64,000 nucleotides of DNA from UBA1858 sp965227695 (GTDB lineage: Bacteria > Pseudomonadota > Gammaproteobacteria > UBA4575). The position numbers and the translations under genes are program-made. The notes beneath the pieces were generated by a model. The model worked only from the letters and a program-made list of their open reading frames with translations, searched no databases and was not told the origin of the DNA. Positions 44,304-54,594 of this stretch are shown here, one piece after another; position 1 is the stretch's first letter, and each line of letters begins with the position of its first letter. Location of the stretch: the NCBI GenBank assembly GCA_965227695.1, contig OZ245760.1, forward strand, positions 1,798,001 through 1,862,000, given 5' to 3'.

Positions 44304-44945
44304 TCACCCAATAAGTACCGGTGATGCGCCCAGCATATCCTGATCGTCGATCGATGAAATAAGAAAATCAGCGACATTGATGCGCGAGATTACGCCATTT
44401 TTCCATTCGCTCGGATATTTAAGCACACGGAATGTTTTTTGACATCGACTGTTTGTCAACATACCGGGGCGTACAATTGTCCAGTCAAGTCCGCTTTCTT
44501 TTATAAGCTGTTCCTGAATATCTTTATCCATATAAGCGCGACCAAAAATCATCTTAAAGCCAATTTTCTGTAATGGATGAATGCTATTGATACTATCACC
44601 CGCACCGAACCCGGTTATAGCCAGCAATCGCCTGACTTTTTTTTCATGCATTACCTTTAACATTACCTCAGTTGATCGTGAGAAAAGCGTAATTGGACCT
44701 GTGATAAGCCTGATATTCATGGGAACACCCAGTGCCTGAATCACCACATCCGCATCACGCATCGCATCGAAGACATCAGCATAATTCAATGCATCACCGT
44801 CAAACCTGGTCAGGTTATCATGTTGAAGTGGCATGTCAGTGGCGTGTCGTGAAAATGCCGTCACTTCGTACCCGTGTTGCAAAGCGACTTTACATACCTG
44901 TAGGCCAATGCCAGAGCTGGCGCCAATCACCAGAATTTTTTTCAT
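44304..44945 (-). CDS. NAD(P)-binding atypical SDR protein
   Basis: About 213 residues. KILVIGASSGIGLQVCKVAL is the Rossmann dinucleotide motif; DADVVIQALG and VRRLLAITGFGAGDS fit the NAD(P)H-binding/NmrA-like atypical SDRs (BVR-B type), which lack the classical catalytic tyrosine pattern. LDWTIVRPGMLTN is a strong family mark. It may reduce a flavin or quinone-type molecule, or act as a redox sensor. It is convergent with the ABC1 gene, 20 bp apart. Confidence 0.85.
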   Translation of the reverse strand: MKKILVIGASSGIGLQVCKVALQHGYEVTAFSRHATDMPLQHDNLTRFDGDALNYADVFDAMRDADVVIQALGVPMNIRLITGPITLFSRSTEVMLKVMHEKKVRRLLAITGFGAGDSINSIHPLQKIGFKMIFGRAYMDKDIQEQLIKESGLDWTIVRPGMLTNSRCQKTFRVLKYPSEWKNGVISRINVADFLISSIDDQDMLGASPVLIG

Positions 44946-45131
44946 AGAGTTCAATAAATTTTGATGCCTTATCAGTATACATCCTCAAGGAAGCGCTGAA
45001 CATTGCATGCCAGACTTTGGTACATGACAAACTTATCTGGCAATCTTTTATCAGACCTAAATATCATTCTGCAATATTGATGTTAGTAATTATTAAGGTC
45101 ATAATCACAAAATAAATAACACATAATCCGC

Positions 45132-45671
45132 ATGCATTACATACTCCTTGTCTTTATATACTTCATCACCGCATCTTCTCATGCGTGTGAACGTGAAATT
45201 GTCAATCACACATTCAAAGAACTCGCATCGGAAAACAGGATCAACCTCTGTGACGCCTATCAGGGCAAGGTGCTTTTAGTGGTAAACACCGCATCAAAAT
45301 GTGGGAATACCCCTCAATATGACGGACTTGAAAAACTTTATCAGCAATATTCTTCCCAGGGACTGGTAGTGCTGGGCTTTCCTTCTAATGACTTTTTTGG
45401 TCAATAGCCTGGCAGTGAAAAAGAAATACAGAAATTTTGTCGCCTCACTTACGGAGTACAGTTTCCCATGTTTGAAAAAATCCATGTAAAAGGGAAAAAT
45501 GCCCATCCGTTCTTTACCGCGATGAAAGACGCTGCTGGCAGATACCCAACCTGGAATTTTCACAAATATCTCATCAACCGTGATGGGAGCACTGTTGAGG
45601 CCATCGGTGCGCGCACGCAGCCTTTTGATGAAGAGTTGATTCAACGGATAGAAGCAGCATTGCGCAACTGA
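45132..45671 (+). pseudogene. Glutathione peroxidase interrupted by one amber codon
   Basis: One frame of 179 codons encodes a full glutathione peroxidase with a signal peptide (YILLVFIYFITASSHA). The peroxidatic cysteine is normal (NTASKCGNTPQYDG, Cys57), the catalytic Gln is residue 91 (NDFFGQ) and the Trp/Asn pair is intact (YPTWNFHKYL). Codon 92 is TAG at 45405-45407, where the family has Glu (GAG or GAA), so a single G-to-T change explains it. The sequence beyond is in frame and well conserved. TAG serves as a normal stop in several neighbours here, so recoding is unlikely. It could be a recent nonsense mutation, a sequencing error or a leaky stop. Confidence 0.85.
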
Positions 45672-45749
45672 ATGAATAAACATATCCTGGATCGCCAACC
45701 ACAACATTTACCTTATTGTTAACAGGCCATACCATATCACTTGCTGGCA

Positions 45750-47327
45750 TTACCAGTGTGATGCGTTTGCCCGTTTCCAGTCTTCTCTCCAGTCATACGG
45801 TATTGTCCTTTCTTCAAGCAAACATCCCGACATTACTTCGGGGTAAAGTTGTGCATAGTTTTTAACATCCACTCCCTGAACTCTTCTGTTGATATGACTT
45901 GGCTGCAGCTCGTCCAAACTGCTTAAGCCGGCAGACCCAAGTAATTCCACGAGATTGATGATGGTTTCACGGTGATAGTTTGCGACCCTTTTTGATTTAT
46001 CGCTGACAACTATCGCCTTGTTTCGGGAAGGGTTTTGTGTAGCAACGCCCGTCGGACACTTGTCTGTATGACAAGTTCTTGACTGGATACAGCCCAGTGC
46101 CATCATAAATGCACGCGCGGCATTCACTGTATCCGCCCCAAGGGCAAGTGCCCGTAATATGTGAAACGCTGATAACATTTTTCCGGAGGCAATCACCCTG
46201 ATCCTGTCTCGCAAATCAACACCTATCAAGGCGCTATTCACAAAAGTCAGCGCATCCTTTAGCGGCGTGCCGACCGAATTAGTCATCTCGGTCGGTGCAG
46301 CACCCGTCCCTCCCTCACCACCATCGACGGTAATAAAATCGGGATATATATCGGTTTCAAGCATCGCCTTGCATATCGCCAGAAACTCGTCCCTGCGCCC
46401 GATACATAGCTTAAACCCAACTGGTTTACCGCCTGACAGTTTGCGTAATTTTTGAATAAACTGCAGTAATTCGATCGGCGTGGAGAATGCAGTGTGGGCG
46501 GCAGGTGAAATGACGTCCCTGCCCATAGGGACATGTCGGATCCTGGCAATTTCTTTGGTTAGCTTGGCAGCCGGGAGAATCCCTCCATGCGCGGGTTTAG
46601 CGCCTTGTGACAGTTTGACCTCAATCATTTTAACGCTCGGAATCGTGGCATATTCTTCAAAAGACTGCGCATTAAAGAACCCTTGCTCATCCCTGCAGCC
46701 AAAGTAACCGGTACCAATTTGCCACACGAGATCGCCACCATGCTGTAAGTGGTAAGGACTAATACTTCCTTCACCGGTATTGTGATAGAAGCCACCTAAC
46801 CTGGCCCCCTTGTTTAGCGCCAGGATGGCGTTTTTACTCAATGAGCCGTAACTCATCGCAGAGATATTCAGCGGTGAAGCCATATAGGGCTGGGTACATT
46901 GCTCACCACCGAATTTTACTCTGGGATCGAAATCTGTCAGGTGTTTAGGTTGCAGGGAGTGATTAACCCATTCATAACCGGGGCGATTCACATCAAAAAT
47001 AGTGCCAAATGGACGGGTATCGGTTTCTCCTTTGGCACGTTGATATATCAACGATCTAAATTCCCGTGATATCGGTGCGCCATCAATGTCTGACTCCACA
47101 AAATACTGCTGAATTTCCGGTCGCACAGACTCCAGCATATATCGAAAACGTCCTAGCAATGGATACAGGCGCAGGATCGAACGCCTGACCTGAAACGCAT
47201 CGTAAAGCCCCAATAGAATTAAAGGGCCGATAATCAAAAATGTCCACAGCCATGATAATGAAATCAGGGATAATGCCAATACAGATATTACTGATATTAT
47301 TGCCATCAAAAAAAATACTTGCCTCAT
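45750..47327 (-). CDS. FMN-binding glutamate synthase-like protein (GltB2 domain)
   Basis: About 525 residues. A hydrophobic N-terminus with two membrane helices (FFLMAIISVISVLALSLISL; LWTFLIIGPLILLGLYDAF) precedes a complete central/FMN domain of glutamate synthase: PLNISAMSYGSLSKNAILAL, ITVDGGEGGTGAAP, GVDLRDRIRVIASGKM and the 3Fe-4S cysteine triad GCIQSRTCHTDKCPTG. It lacks the amidotransferase domain, so it cannot use glutamine directly. Such stand-alone membrane-bound homologues are widespread, with no settled reaction. ATG 47327 is preferred over the ORF opening 3 codons earlier. It is convergent with the glutathione peroxidase gene. Confidence 0.9.
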   Translation of the reverse strand: MRQVFFLMAIISVISVLALSLISLSWLWTFLIIGPLILLGLYDAFQVRRSILRLYPLLGRFRYMLESVRPEIQQYFVESDIDGAPISREFRSLIYQRAKGETDTRPFGTIFDVNRPGYEWVNHSLQPKHLTDFDPRVKFGGEQCTQPYMASPLNISAMSYGSLSKNAILALNKGARLGGFYHNTGEGSISPYHLQHGGDLVWQIGTGYFGCRDEQGFFNAQSFEEYATIPSVKMIEVKLSQGAKPAHGGILPAAKLTKEIARIRHVPMGRDVISPAAHTAFSTPIELLQFIQKLRKLSGGKPVGFKLCIGRRDEFLAICKAMLETDIYPDFITVDGGEGGTGAAPTEMTNSVGTPLKDALTFVNSALIGVDLRDRIRVIASGKMLSAFHILRALALGADTVNAARAFMMALGCIQSRTCHTDKCPTGVATQNPSRNKAIVVSDKSKRVANYHRETIINLVELLGSAGLSSLDELQPSHINRRVQGVDVKNYAQLYPEVMSGCLLEERTIPYDWREDWKRANASHW

Positions 47328-47607
47328 TGTTATCACAGCAGACCCCTTTAACGAATCTTTTTAACCAATAAATCAAATCGTCCGATAATGCATATGACCC
47401 TGTAAATAGCATTCCGCTGACATTATACTTTTATCTACAATGTTGTCTTGTAGCCATTATCAATAACCTGTTTGCGGCAGTTGAGTATATATATTTTTCC
47501 AGTTATACGAACGGCATAAGATAGCAGACAGGAGATAATGCAATTACACGCTATATTAGTCACTGTGTATTAAATATTGTTGATATTCTGTTCAGACGAT
47601 AACCCAA

Positions 47608-48027
47608 ATGACCCGTACACTCTTATTTATGCTGTTGATGCTTCCTGTCAACATCTTCGCGGCAAATAGCGAAATATTTTCTGTTCAGATTGGTTCATAC
47701 AGACATTTCGCCGATGATGCCAAAATAAACGTAAGCCAGTATGGCGTCGTGCATGTATTTACCTTTAACAACCTGTCGAGGGTCACAGTTGGCGAGTTCA
47801 CTGACAGGAGTGCTGCAGAAGCTTTAAGAAACAGGTTAAGAGCGGCAGGTTACAAAGATGCGTTTGTAAGAAAAACCGGGTACGCAGATCTTGATAAGAC
47901 ACGCAGTGATATTGAAAAATTTAATATCCTGATTTCTGAGCTGGATGCCCAGGCATTTTATCTCAATGGCCATATGTACCTGTTTCAGGGGCAGGGATAC
48001 ATTCGGATACACCGTGATCTTCAATAA
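47608..48027 (+). CDS. SPOR-domain exported protein
   Basis: 139 residues. Signal peptide (LLFMLLMLPVNIFAANS) followed by a SPOR-type domain (residues ~23-90: IFSVQIGSYRHFADDAKIN; VGEFTDRSAAEALRNRLRAA; DAFVRK), which in other proteins binds denuded septal peptidoglycan. The C-terminal 40 residues form an unrecognised tail. It is probably periplasmic and may localise to division or damaged-wall sites. It stands alone. Confidence 0.8.
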   Translation: MTRTLLFMLLMLPVNIFAANSEIFSVQIGSYRHFADDAKINVSQYGVVHVFTFNNLSRVTVGEFTDRSAAEALRNRLRAAGYKDAFVRKTGYADLDKTRSDIEKFNILISELDAQAFYLNGHMYLFQGQGYIRIHRDLQ

Positions 48028-48538
48028 ATCTGATTCAGGCTGCGCAATGATGCTTGGAAGTATTGTGTTTAGCGCAAATATGTGTGCAAATTACACGTCT
48101 ATATCCAGCCTGTTCATATACATAAGAAAATTCCTTATTTTACCGGCGGACATACATACCCGAACTATCCAGACAATGATTTATTTAATCACGGCTGGGC
48201 GAAACATTTCACATATGCAATTTTCAGTGAATATTTTTTAAAAAGGTCATCCTTGACCAACCAAATTCCTTAATCTTGACTAAGAGTAAAAGCTTAAATT
48301 TCCAGGACTAAAACTATTCCACTTGTTTTATATCAATCCATTCACCTCCTTAATGTAATTGCAGATAAAAATATTACCTATTGCCGATGTCTCTAGAATA
48401 GAGAGAGCAACAAAGCAAATCCACAAGTCATTCCTGCAGTTAACATTGTAAATTCGCTCCATAGCCGACATGGCATCGATGATTTACACATACTATTCAT
48501 TAGAAGTCCCCTTTGGTTTATGCATTATCCGGTTGATG
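48028..48538. other. Intergenic region without a clear gene
   Basis: No start, ribosome-binding site or conserved frame that I accept. A 63-residue plus frame (48082-48273) contains a protein-like stretch (YFTGGHTYPNYPDNDLFNHG) but has no recognisable family, so it may be a decayed gene remnant. Nothing else is seen. Confidence 0.35.
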
Positions 48539-49150
48539 CTATTCAGAGATATTGAACTCTGGCGCCAGATAGACGGCTTCGAAAACGCGCTTCAAATTTG
48601 CCATGGCTTCAAGTGAATCATTGTCATTGATGGCATCTTTCGCAGTCATTAAGCTGGCTTTGGCAAAGGTATAATCAAAATACGCCCTGTCGATCCGATC
48701 TTTATCATGACTGCCACTGTACAAATGATTTGTATTCAGCTTGTAAGATAATGTGGGTAGCGCACCGATGTTATCAAGAAGTTCTGAACCAACATTTGGA
48801 TAAAAGTGTTGATAATCCTTTGCAATTTTTGTATTGGACTTGGACTTTGTTTTCGTATACACCTTCTCTTGATAGGATTTTTCAAGTTTCTTTATTGACT
48901 CAATTGCCTGATTGACGCTGGCAAGAGAAAGCTCAGGATCTATCCTTAAAGAAGCAATGGCTTTCTCAGTGTCTACCAGGACACTGTCCACTTTACTGCT
49001 TTTCTGGTTGCTGTCTAATTTAGCCGCGACAAGGGCTGGACTGGTCACTAAAGCCAGCATCAGCAATGATAATGATGCGAGCCTGACCGAAGCATAATGC
49101 CCGCATGATTTATCAGAAGCGTTATTTTTGTGCTTAATCATCATATTCAC
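48539..49150 (-). CDS. Exported helical protein, possibly YfdX-like
   Basis: 203 residues. A signal peptide (LASLSLLMLALVTSPALVAA) is followed by an all-helical, lysine-rich mature part. KAIASLRIDPELSLASVNQA and DYTFAKASLMTAKDAINDND recall the paired-helix periplasmic YfdX family, linked in other bacteria to stress, but the match is loose. GTG 49150 is preferred: AAGGAG lies 6 nt upstream. It stands alone opposite the NhaR gene. Confidence 0.6.
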   Translation of the reverse strand: MNMMIKHKNNASDKSCGHYASVRLASLSLLMLALVTSPALVAAKLDSNQKSSKVDSVLVDTEKAIASLRIDPELSLASVNQAIESIKKLEKSYQEKVYTKTKSKSNTKIAKDYQHFYPNVGSELLDNIGALPTLSYKLNTNHLYSGSHDKDRIDRAYFDYTFAKASLMTAKDAINDNDSLEAMANLKRVFEAVYLAPEFNISE

Positions 49151-49635
49151 ATCTAACTCCTTAACTTATTAGTTGATTAATATATCTCACTTTTGGTTTT
49201 TGCATCACATAACCCTGAATGAACAGGATTAACTGTTTAAACAATTGACTTGTTTATTTTAAAAATCTTTTGGCGTGCATGTTTAACTAGGGAGTGAAGG
49301 GTGGCGTTTTATCAATTGCCAGCGTCGTACTCCTTTTATTTCATGATATACATTGACACTCTTACTTCTTTTAAACAGGGTGTATGAACGTCTGACACAC
49401 TTTGGTGTGATACGTATTAGTTCATAGCGCTCTTCTGTCCTGTTTTTATATATCGATGAGTTCATGTTGTTTCGCCGTATTGTTTACAACGACTGATAAT
49501 TTAGTCAAAATCAATACAACGGTCCAGTCGTATTTATAGTGTATTAAATAAGATTTTATCTTATAATAAGTTAAATACTGCTGCTCAATATTTCGAATTA
49601 ATACATATATTTCAATAACTTACAGAGTTTTACAT
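49151..49635. other. Intergenic region between a periplasmic gene and nhaR
   Basis: Mostly AT-rich. One minus frame (49283-49465, 60 residues, very basic: FKRSKSVNVYHEIKGVRRW) is open but has no clear ribosome-binding site or family; I do not call it. The promoter of nhaR should lie here but no strong hexamers are seen. Confidence 0.35.
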
Positions 49636-50535
49636 ATGGCCCATTTAAACTACAATCACTTGTTGTATTTTTGGACGGTTGCACGTGAGGGCAGCATCGC
49701 ACGTGCATCCGAGGTTTTAAATATCACTCCACAAACCATCAGCGGCCAGATCAAAGTATTGGAAGCCTCGATTGGCTCACCATTGTTTAATCGCTCCGGA
49801 CGTGGATTAACCTTATCCGAGACTGGCCGGGTGGTAAATGTTTACGCTGATGAAATTTTTACGGTTGGTAATGAGTTAGCGCAAACAATCAAAAACAGAA
49901 CAATAGAACATTCAACGGAATTAACTGTAGGTATTGTAGATTCGATACCGAAACTTATTGCTTACAGAACTTTGTCACCTTCTTTACAACTGGAAGAAGA
50001 GTTTAAGATTATCTGTACTGAAGGAGACCTGGAAAGTTTGCTGGCGGAACTGTCAGTCCACAGAATTGGGCTTGTATTATCTGATCGACCTATTCCGACA
50101 GGTTTGCATGTTAAGGCTTACAGTCATTTACTGGGTGAAAGCCAGGTATCCTTTTTTGGACATAATAATATATCAAGTGCATATCAGGATGACTTTCCGA
50201 ATTCTCTTAATAATGCGCCAATGCTACTACCACGCCAGTTTAGTCAGTTGCGCAGAAGCCTTGATGACTGGTTTGAAGTGAACGGTATAATGCCAAAAGT
50301 AATAGCAGAATTTGACGACAGTGCATTAATGAAAGCATTCGGTGAAGCGGGCGTTGGCATCTACCCTGCTCCTGACGCAATTACAGAGCATATTGAAAAC
50401 ATGTATAACGCAAGAAAAATAGGCGTTGTAAAAGACATTAAAGAGTCATACTACGCGATATCACCGGAAAGAAAAATAAAACATCCGGGCGTTAAAAAAA
50501 TAACCGATTTTGCCCGTGCCAATATTTTCCTGTGA
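49636..50535 (+). CDS. nhaR: LysR-type regulator, NhaR-like
   Basis: 299 residues. The HTH (LNYNHLLYFWTVAREGSIAR, EVLNITPQTISGQIKVLE, SGRGLTLSETG) is close to NhaR, the sodium-responsive activator of the NhaA antiporter in E. coli. The effector domain begins near residue 90. No nhaA is adjacent here, so the target may be elsewhere. NhaR-type regulators in other bacteria also control unrelated osmotic genes. It is convergent with the DUF2059 gene. Confidence 0.88.
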   Translation: MAHLNYNHLLYFWTVAREGSIARASEVLNITPQTISGQIKVLEASIGSPLFNRSGRGLTLSETGRVVNVYADEIFTVGNELAQTIKNRTIEHSTELTVGIVDSIPKLIAYRTLSPSLQLEEEFKIICTEGDLESLLAELSVHRIGLVLSDRPIPTGLHVKAYSHLLGESQVSFFGHNNISSAYQDDFPNSLNNAPMLLPRQFSQLRRSLDDWFEVNGIMPKVIAEFDDSALMKAFGEAGVGIYPAPDAITEHIENMYNARKIGVVKDIKESYYAISPERKIKHPGVKKITDFARANIFL

Positions 50536-50592
50536 TCACTTGTAACCTAACGCTTTCCTGTGCATTAAAATTTTAAATAGTGTCTGGTAACA

Positions 50593-51141
50593 TTACTTCA
50601 CTTGTGACGATATTTCATTTTTCACAATGGCAATGTTTTCATCGACCTGTTTTTTAACGAAGTCGAATACCAGGCTATCGTACTTTTCCGCAGTCCTTTT
50701 GGATATCTCCTCGTTGACTGTACGGGAGAATTTTAATGCTTTTTTACCAAGCGGAGACTGATAAAAAATCAGCAGCTCTTTAACATCATTTGCTGAATAA
50801 GTTTCCTTATACAAAGGCAGGTAAACCTCCCGTACAACCTTCTCATAAGGCATGGCCTGTTTGACATGAGTTTCATAATTTTTCACCATGGTAGCAAACC
50901 TGCTTTTCAGTATTTCCCCTGCCTGCTTTTTTTGTTCTACAGTAAATGAAGAGCTGTCAATTACCTGGTCAGCGGCGCGCAGGTATGCGGTTTGCATTTG
51001 ATTAATCACCTGGTTATTGAGACCGATATAACTATTGATTACACCTGTCATCTCAAACAGTTTCATTAGGTCATCGTCATAACTGCTTGCCTGTGTATGG
51101 GGTGCAGCTATTAACAATATAGCCAGTAATATTGATCTCAT
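50593..51141 (-). CDS. DUF2059 exported protein
   Basis: 182 residues. Signal peptide (ILLAILLIAAPHTQAS) and an all-alpha mature domain: LMKLFEMTGVINSYIGLNNQ near the start and VYLPLYKETYSANDVKELLI, FYQSPLGKKALKFSRTVNEE later, which are the conserved blocks of DUF2059. Function unknown; the family is periplasmic and common in gammaproteobacteria. It stands alone. Confidence 0.85.
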   Translation of the reverse strand: MRSILLAILLIAAPHTQASSYDDDLMKLFEMTGVINSYIGLNNQVINQMQTAYLRAADQVIDSSSFTVEQKKQAGEILKSRFATMVKNYETHVKQAMPYEKVVREVYLPLYKETYSANDVKELLIFYQSPLGKKALKFSRTVNEEISKRTAEKYDSLVFDFVKKQVDENIAIVKNEISSQVK

Positions 51142-51607
51142 TATTGATTTCCTATATTAATTCAAGTGTAGTTATTAGATGTTTTCGCATATTTTGGCAT
51201 GACAGGAGCGTAAGTTCAGGCAATACATTTCCAAATTTTTTACAATAGCATCAGCAAATTCAATATTTTAATTTAATGGCATCGTCCAATTGGTATAGTG
51301 GCCATTTTAACATGCTACAGCGGCCTGTAACCAGACACACCCTGCTCGTGAGCTGATCAGCGGAACCAACAGGTAACGTTCCTCAAATTCAAAGCTCATA
51401 TATCCACAATGATATCCACGATAACTGCTGTCTTTGCCAAACAGGGTTCGAGTGACATCATACTCTGTAATACTCAAGTCTCTGGATTTATAGCCTGGTT
51501 GTCAAACTTAATTAATTTATCAGCCTTTTGGCATATCACTTTGAGAATTCGTCAGCTGAAGTGTTATGATCCACGCCGTAGAAATCGCCCCGGTAATATT
51601 GTTTAAA
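51142..51607. other. Intergenic region before rapA
   Basis: About 466 bp with no accepted gene. Short open frames overlap in all phases without ribosome-binding sites or family. The rapA promoter presumably lies within; I see no distinctive hexamers. Confidence 0.4.
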
Positions 51608-54418
51608 ATGGATTTTAAAATAGGTCAGCGCTGGATCAGCCACTCTGAAACACAGCTTGGTATGGGGATTGTCACCGATATCGGAAACCGTCGCGTGAAA
51701 ATATTATACCCGGCTGCGTCAGACAGTCGTATTTACGCCATGGACAGTGCACCGCTGAGTCGGATTGTGTATGGCATTGGAGATACTGTTACTGACAGTG
51801 AAGACCACTCCATAGTCATTGATTATATTGAAGAGAATGAAGGCTTGTTTACCTATTTTGGCCAGACATCAGGCGGCAGCGACTGGCAGATTCATGAGCT
51901 CGATTTAAGCAGCTTCGTTCATTTCACTACGCCATTACAACGTCTTTTTAGCGGCCAGCTCGATAAGAATAAAAATTTTTCACTCCGCATTGCGACACTA
52001 CAGCACCTGCACGAACGTCAACAATCTTCAGTCAGGGGGCTTATGGGACCGCGTACAGACCTGCTGCCACACCAGGTGTATATCGCAAATACTGTCGCCC
52101 GGCGTCACGCGCCACGAGTATTGCTGGCCGATGAAGTAGGTCTGGGCAAAACCATAGAGGCAGGGATGATACTTCATCAGCAACTCCAGATGGGCAAGGC
52201 CAGCCGTGTACTGATACTGGTACCCAACAGTCTGGTGCATCAATGGCTTGTTGAAATGTTACGCAAATTCAATATTAATTTCGCAATATTTGACAGCGAA
52301 AGAGTGACTGCATTGAGCGACGAGCAGTATGTGAATCCTTTTGAAACAGAACAACGCATTATATGTCCAGCCAGCCTGATCAAAGACCCGGTCGCCCGGA
52401 ACTATTTATTATCATGTCAGTGGGACACGGTCGTCGTCGACGAAGCACATCATTTAACCTGGGACCAAAATCAGGCCAGTCCCGAATATGAATTTGCCCA
52501 GCACCTGGCCTGCCATTGCAAGAGTCTTTTATTATTAACCGCAACGCCCGAACAAGTTGGATTAAAAAGCCATTTCGCACGCCTCCACCTGCTTGATCCG
52601 GCCAGATTCCATAACTTTGAAGCCTTTAAGCAGGAACAGGAAAACCTGCAGGCACTGAACCGTCTCATTCAGAAGCTACTCTCCATGAGCGACCTCGATG
52701 CCACTGAACAGGCACACCTCACTCAGTATCTGGGCAATACCGAAAGTATTGACAGAGAAGAGATCATTGCCAGGCTACTGGACAGGCATGGAACAGGACG
52801 GGTTTTATTCCGCAATTCAAGATCAAGCGTAGAAGGCTTCTGCGCCCGAGGTGTGTCTGACTATCCATTGCAGGATAACAAGCACTTTGTGGTCAAACCC
52901 GCATCTTTATACCCTGAAGCCGATTATGCCGATGATAGCTGGTTACAAACCGACCCGCGCGTCAGCTGGTTAATAGAAAAGTTAAAGTCTCTCAAACCAC
53001 ACAAAGTGCTGGTAATATGCCATCATGCGGCCACTGCAGCCCAACTTGACCATTATCTGAATCTCAGGATTGGAATTCGTAGTGCTTCTTTCTATGAAGG
53101 GCTAAGCATCCTTGAACGTGACCGCGCCGCCGCCTATTTTTCCGAAGGTTCCAATCCGGACGCGCTGGACACCGGCCAGGGTGCACAAGTACTGATATGT
53201 TCTGAAATAGGCAGCGAAGGAAGAAATTTCCAATTCGCCCACCACCTTATTCTCTTTGACCTGCCTCTTAATCCGGACCTGCTGGAACAGCGCATCGGTC
53301 GACTGGACCGCATTGGTCAACAAAATGATATCGAGATTCACGTTCCGTATATCAAATCTACAGCACAGGAAATTCTTTTCAGATGGTTCCATGAAGGGAT
53401 TGATCTCTTCAGGACAAGCTGCCCGGCGGGATATGAAATTTATCAGAATCATGCCGATGAATTAAAACAATTGCTCGATCATGGCTCTGCCCGGGACGAA
53501 ACATCACTGAATCAGCTCATAGAAAAAACAAATATATTCACTCAGCAAACCATACAGCAGTTACGCAATGGAAGGGATAAATTGCTGGAGCTCAATTCAT
53601 GTAACAAAATAATCGCCCAGTCACTAATTGATGAAATCAGGCATTATGAAAACCCGTTAAAACTATCACAATACATGGAATCTGTATTCAATCAGTTTGG
53701 CATCGACTATGAATACCACTCTGATCATAGCTATATACTGCGACCGACCGAGCATATGCATGAAAATTTTCCCGGACTGAAAGAAGAAGGCCTGACAATT
53801 ACTTTTGACCGGAACAAAGCCCTGTCACGTGAAGACATGGAGTTTTTCAGCTGGGAGCATCCGATGGTGAGTGAATCCATGGAAATGATTCGTACCAGTG
53901 ATTTTGGCAACACGGCGGTAGCGGCCCTCAGCCTGGAACGAATACCGAAAGGTACATTTTTTGTTGAAGTCTGGTTTACAGTGAATGTTATCTCGGAGAG
54001 AAGTTTTCAACTTGACCAATTCCTTCCTCTGCATCCTCTTCGTTTTTTGCTTGACAGCAACAATAGAGACTACAGCGACATATTAACTTATCAGAAATTG
54101 TCTAAATTATGCACCTCCCTGCCTAAGAAAACGGCTCTTGCGATTGCAGAAAAAACCCGCAACATTACACAGGACATTGTCGACACTGCACAGGATTTAG
54201 CGGACAAAAAATTGCACGCACTTGCAGAATCAGCCAATGAGGCAATGCGTCAACACTACAACAACGAACGCGAACGACTAATCTCACTGCAGAAGGTCAA
54301 CCCCTCGATTCGTGACGAGGAGATCCGCTATCTTGAAGAAACAAGAGATATTAGCAGCACATTAATTGAACGTGCCAAATACCAATTGCAGGCAGTGCGA
54401 TTAATAATTAATCAGTAA
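51608..54418 (+). CDS. rapA: RNA polymerase-associated ATPase RapA
   Basis: About 936 residues, close to E. coli RapA (968). The start at 51608 gives MDFKIGQRWISHSETQLGMG, matching the family N-terminus. Tudor-like N-terminal domains are followed by SWI2/SNF2 motifs: I LLADEVGLGKTIEAGMIL, II DTVVVDEAHHL, III LLLLTATPEQ, V ICSEIGSEGRNFQFAHHLIL and VI QRIGRLDRIGQ. The C-terminal RapA spacer and effector domains (DFPGL-equivalent, FPGLKEEGLTITFDRNKA) are intact. It recycles RNA polymerase from stalled post-termination complexes, especially under salt stress. Monocistronic. Confidence 0.96.
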   Translation: MDFKIGQRWISHSETQLGMGIVTDIGNRRVKILYPAASDSRIYAMDSAPLSRIVYGIGDTVTDSEDHSIVIDYIEENEGLFTYFGQTSGGSDWQIHELDLSSFVHFTTPLQRLFSGQLDKNKNFSLRIATLQHLHERQQSSVRGLMGPRTDLLPHQVYIANTVARRHAPRVLLADEVGLGKTIEAGMILHQQLQMGKASRVLILVPNSLVHQWLVEMLRKFNINFAIFDSERVTALSDEQYVNPFETEQRIICPASLIKDPVARNYLLSCQWDTVVVDEAHHLTWDQNQASPEYEFAQHLACHCKSLLLLTATPEQVGLKSHFARLHLLDPARFHNFEAFKQEQENLQALNRLIQKLLSMSDLDATEQAHLTQYLGNTESIDREEIIARLLDRHGTGRVLFRNSRSSVEGFCARGVSDYPLQDNKHFVVKPASLYPEADYADDSWLQTDPRVSWLIEKLKSLKPHKVLVICHHAATAAQLDHYLNLRIGIRSASFYEGLSILERDRAAAYFSEGSNPDALDTGQGAQVLICSEIGSEGRNFQFAHHLILFDLPLNPDLLEQRIGRLDRIGQQNDIEIHVPYIKSTAQEILFRWFHEGIDLFRTSCPAGYEIYQNHADELKQLLDHGSARDETSLNQLIEKTNIFTQQTIQQLRNGRDKLLELNSCNKIIAQSLIDEIRHYENPLKLSQYMESVFNQFGIDYEYHSDHSYILRPTEHMHENFPGLKEEGLTITFDRNKALSREDMEFFSWEHPMVSESMEMIRTSDFGNTAVAALSLERIPKGTFFVEVWFTVNVISERSFQLDQFLPLHPLRFLLDSNNRDYSDILTYQKLSKLCTSLPKKTALAIAEKTRNITQDIVDTAQDLADKKLHALAESANEAMRQHYNNERERLISLQKVNPSIRDEEIRYLEETRDISSTLIERAKYQLQAVRLIINQ

Positions 54419-54561
54419 GTCTTCAGCGTGCAGCGTTCGCAATAATTATAAATCAGTTTAATTAGTTAACTTAATTTGCTGTTTTATATGATTATTTTAT
54501 TTCACACGTATACCAGGACGGCAATAGAGCAACTCTGATGGGTTCCATAAAGCATACCCCG

Positions 54562-54587
54562 ACAGAGTGATGACCACTTCACTCTGT
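54562..54587 (-). terminator. Hairpin at the end of the urt operon
   Basis: ACAGAGTGA at 54562-54570 is perfectly complementary to TCACTCTGT at 54579-54587, with an 8-nt loop. It lies 7 bp beyond the urtE stop on the minus strand. No clear T-tract follows on that strand, so it may act as a weak terminator or mRNA end stabiliser. Confidence 0.5.
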
Positions 54588-54594
54588 AAGCGAC

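Noticed and set aside
45405..45407. Amber codon read as an extra amino acid genome-wide
   Set aside because: TAG ends several neighbouring genes (for example at 5589, 27543 and 42861), so general reassignment is not supported. Selenocysteine is also excluded, since the active site has a normal Cys codon and the stop is TAG, not TGA.
48082..48273. 63-codon frame with a protein-like stretch after the SPOR gene
   Set aside because: No recognised family and no ribosome-binding site. It is kept only as a possible gene remnant in the gap entry.
49283..49465. 60-codon basic frame between the periplasmic gene and nhaR
   Set aside because: No clear ribosome-binding site or family and a strongly biased composition. 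It cannot be supported as a gene from sequence alone.
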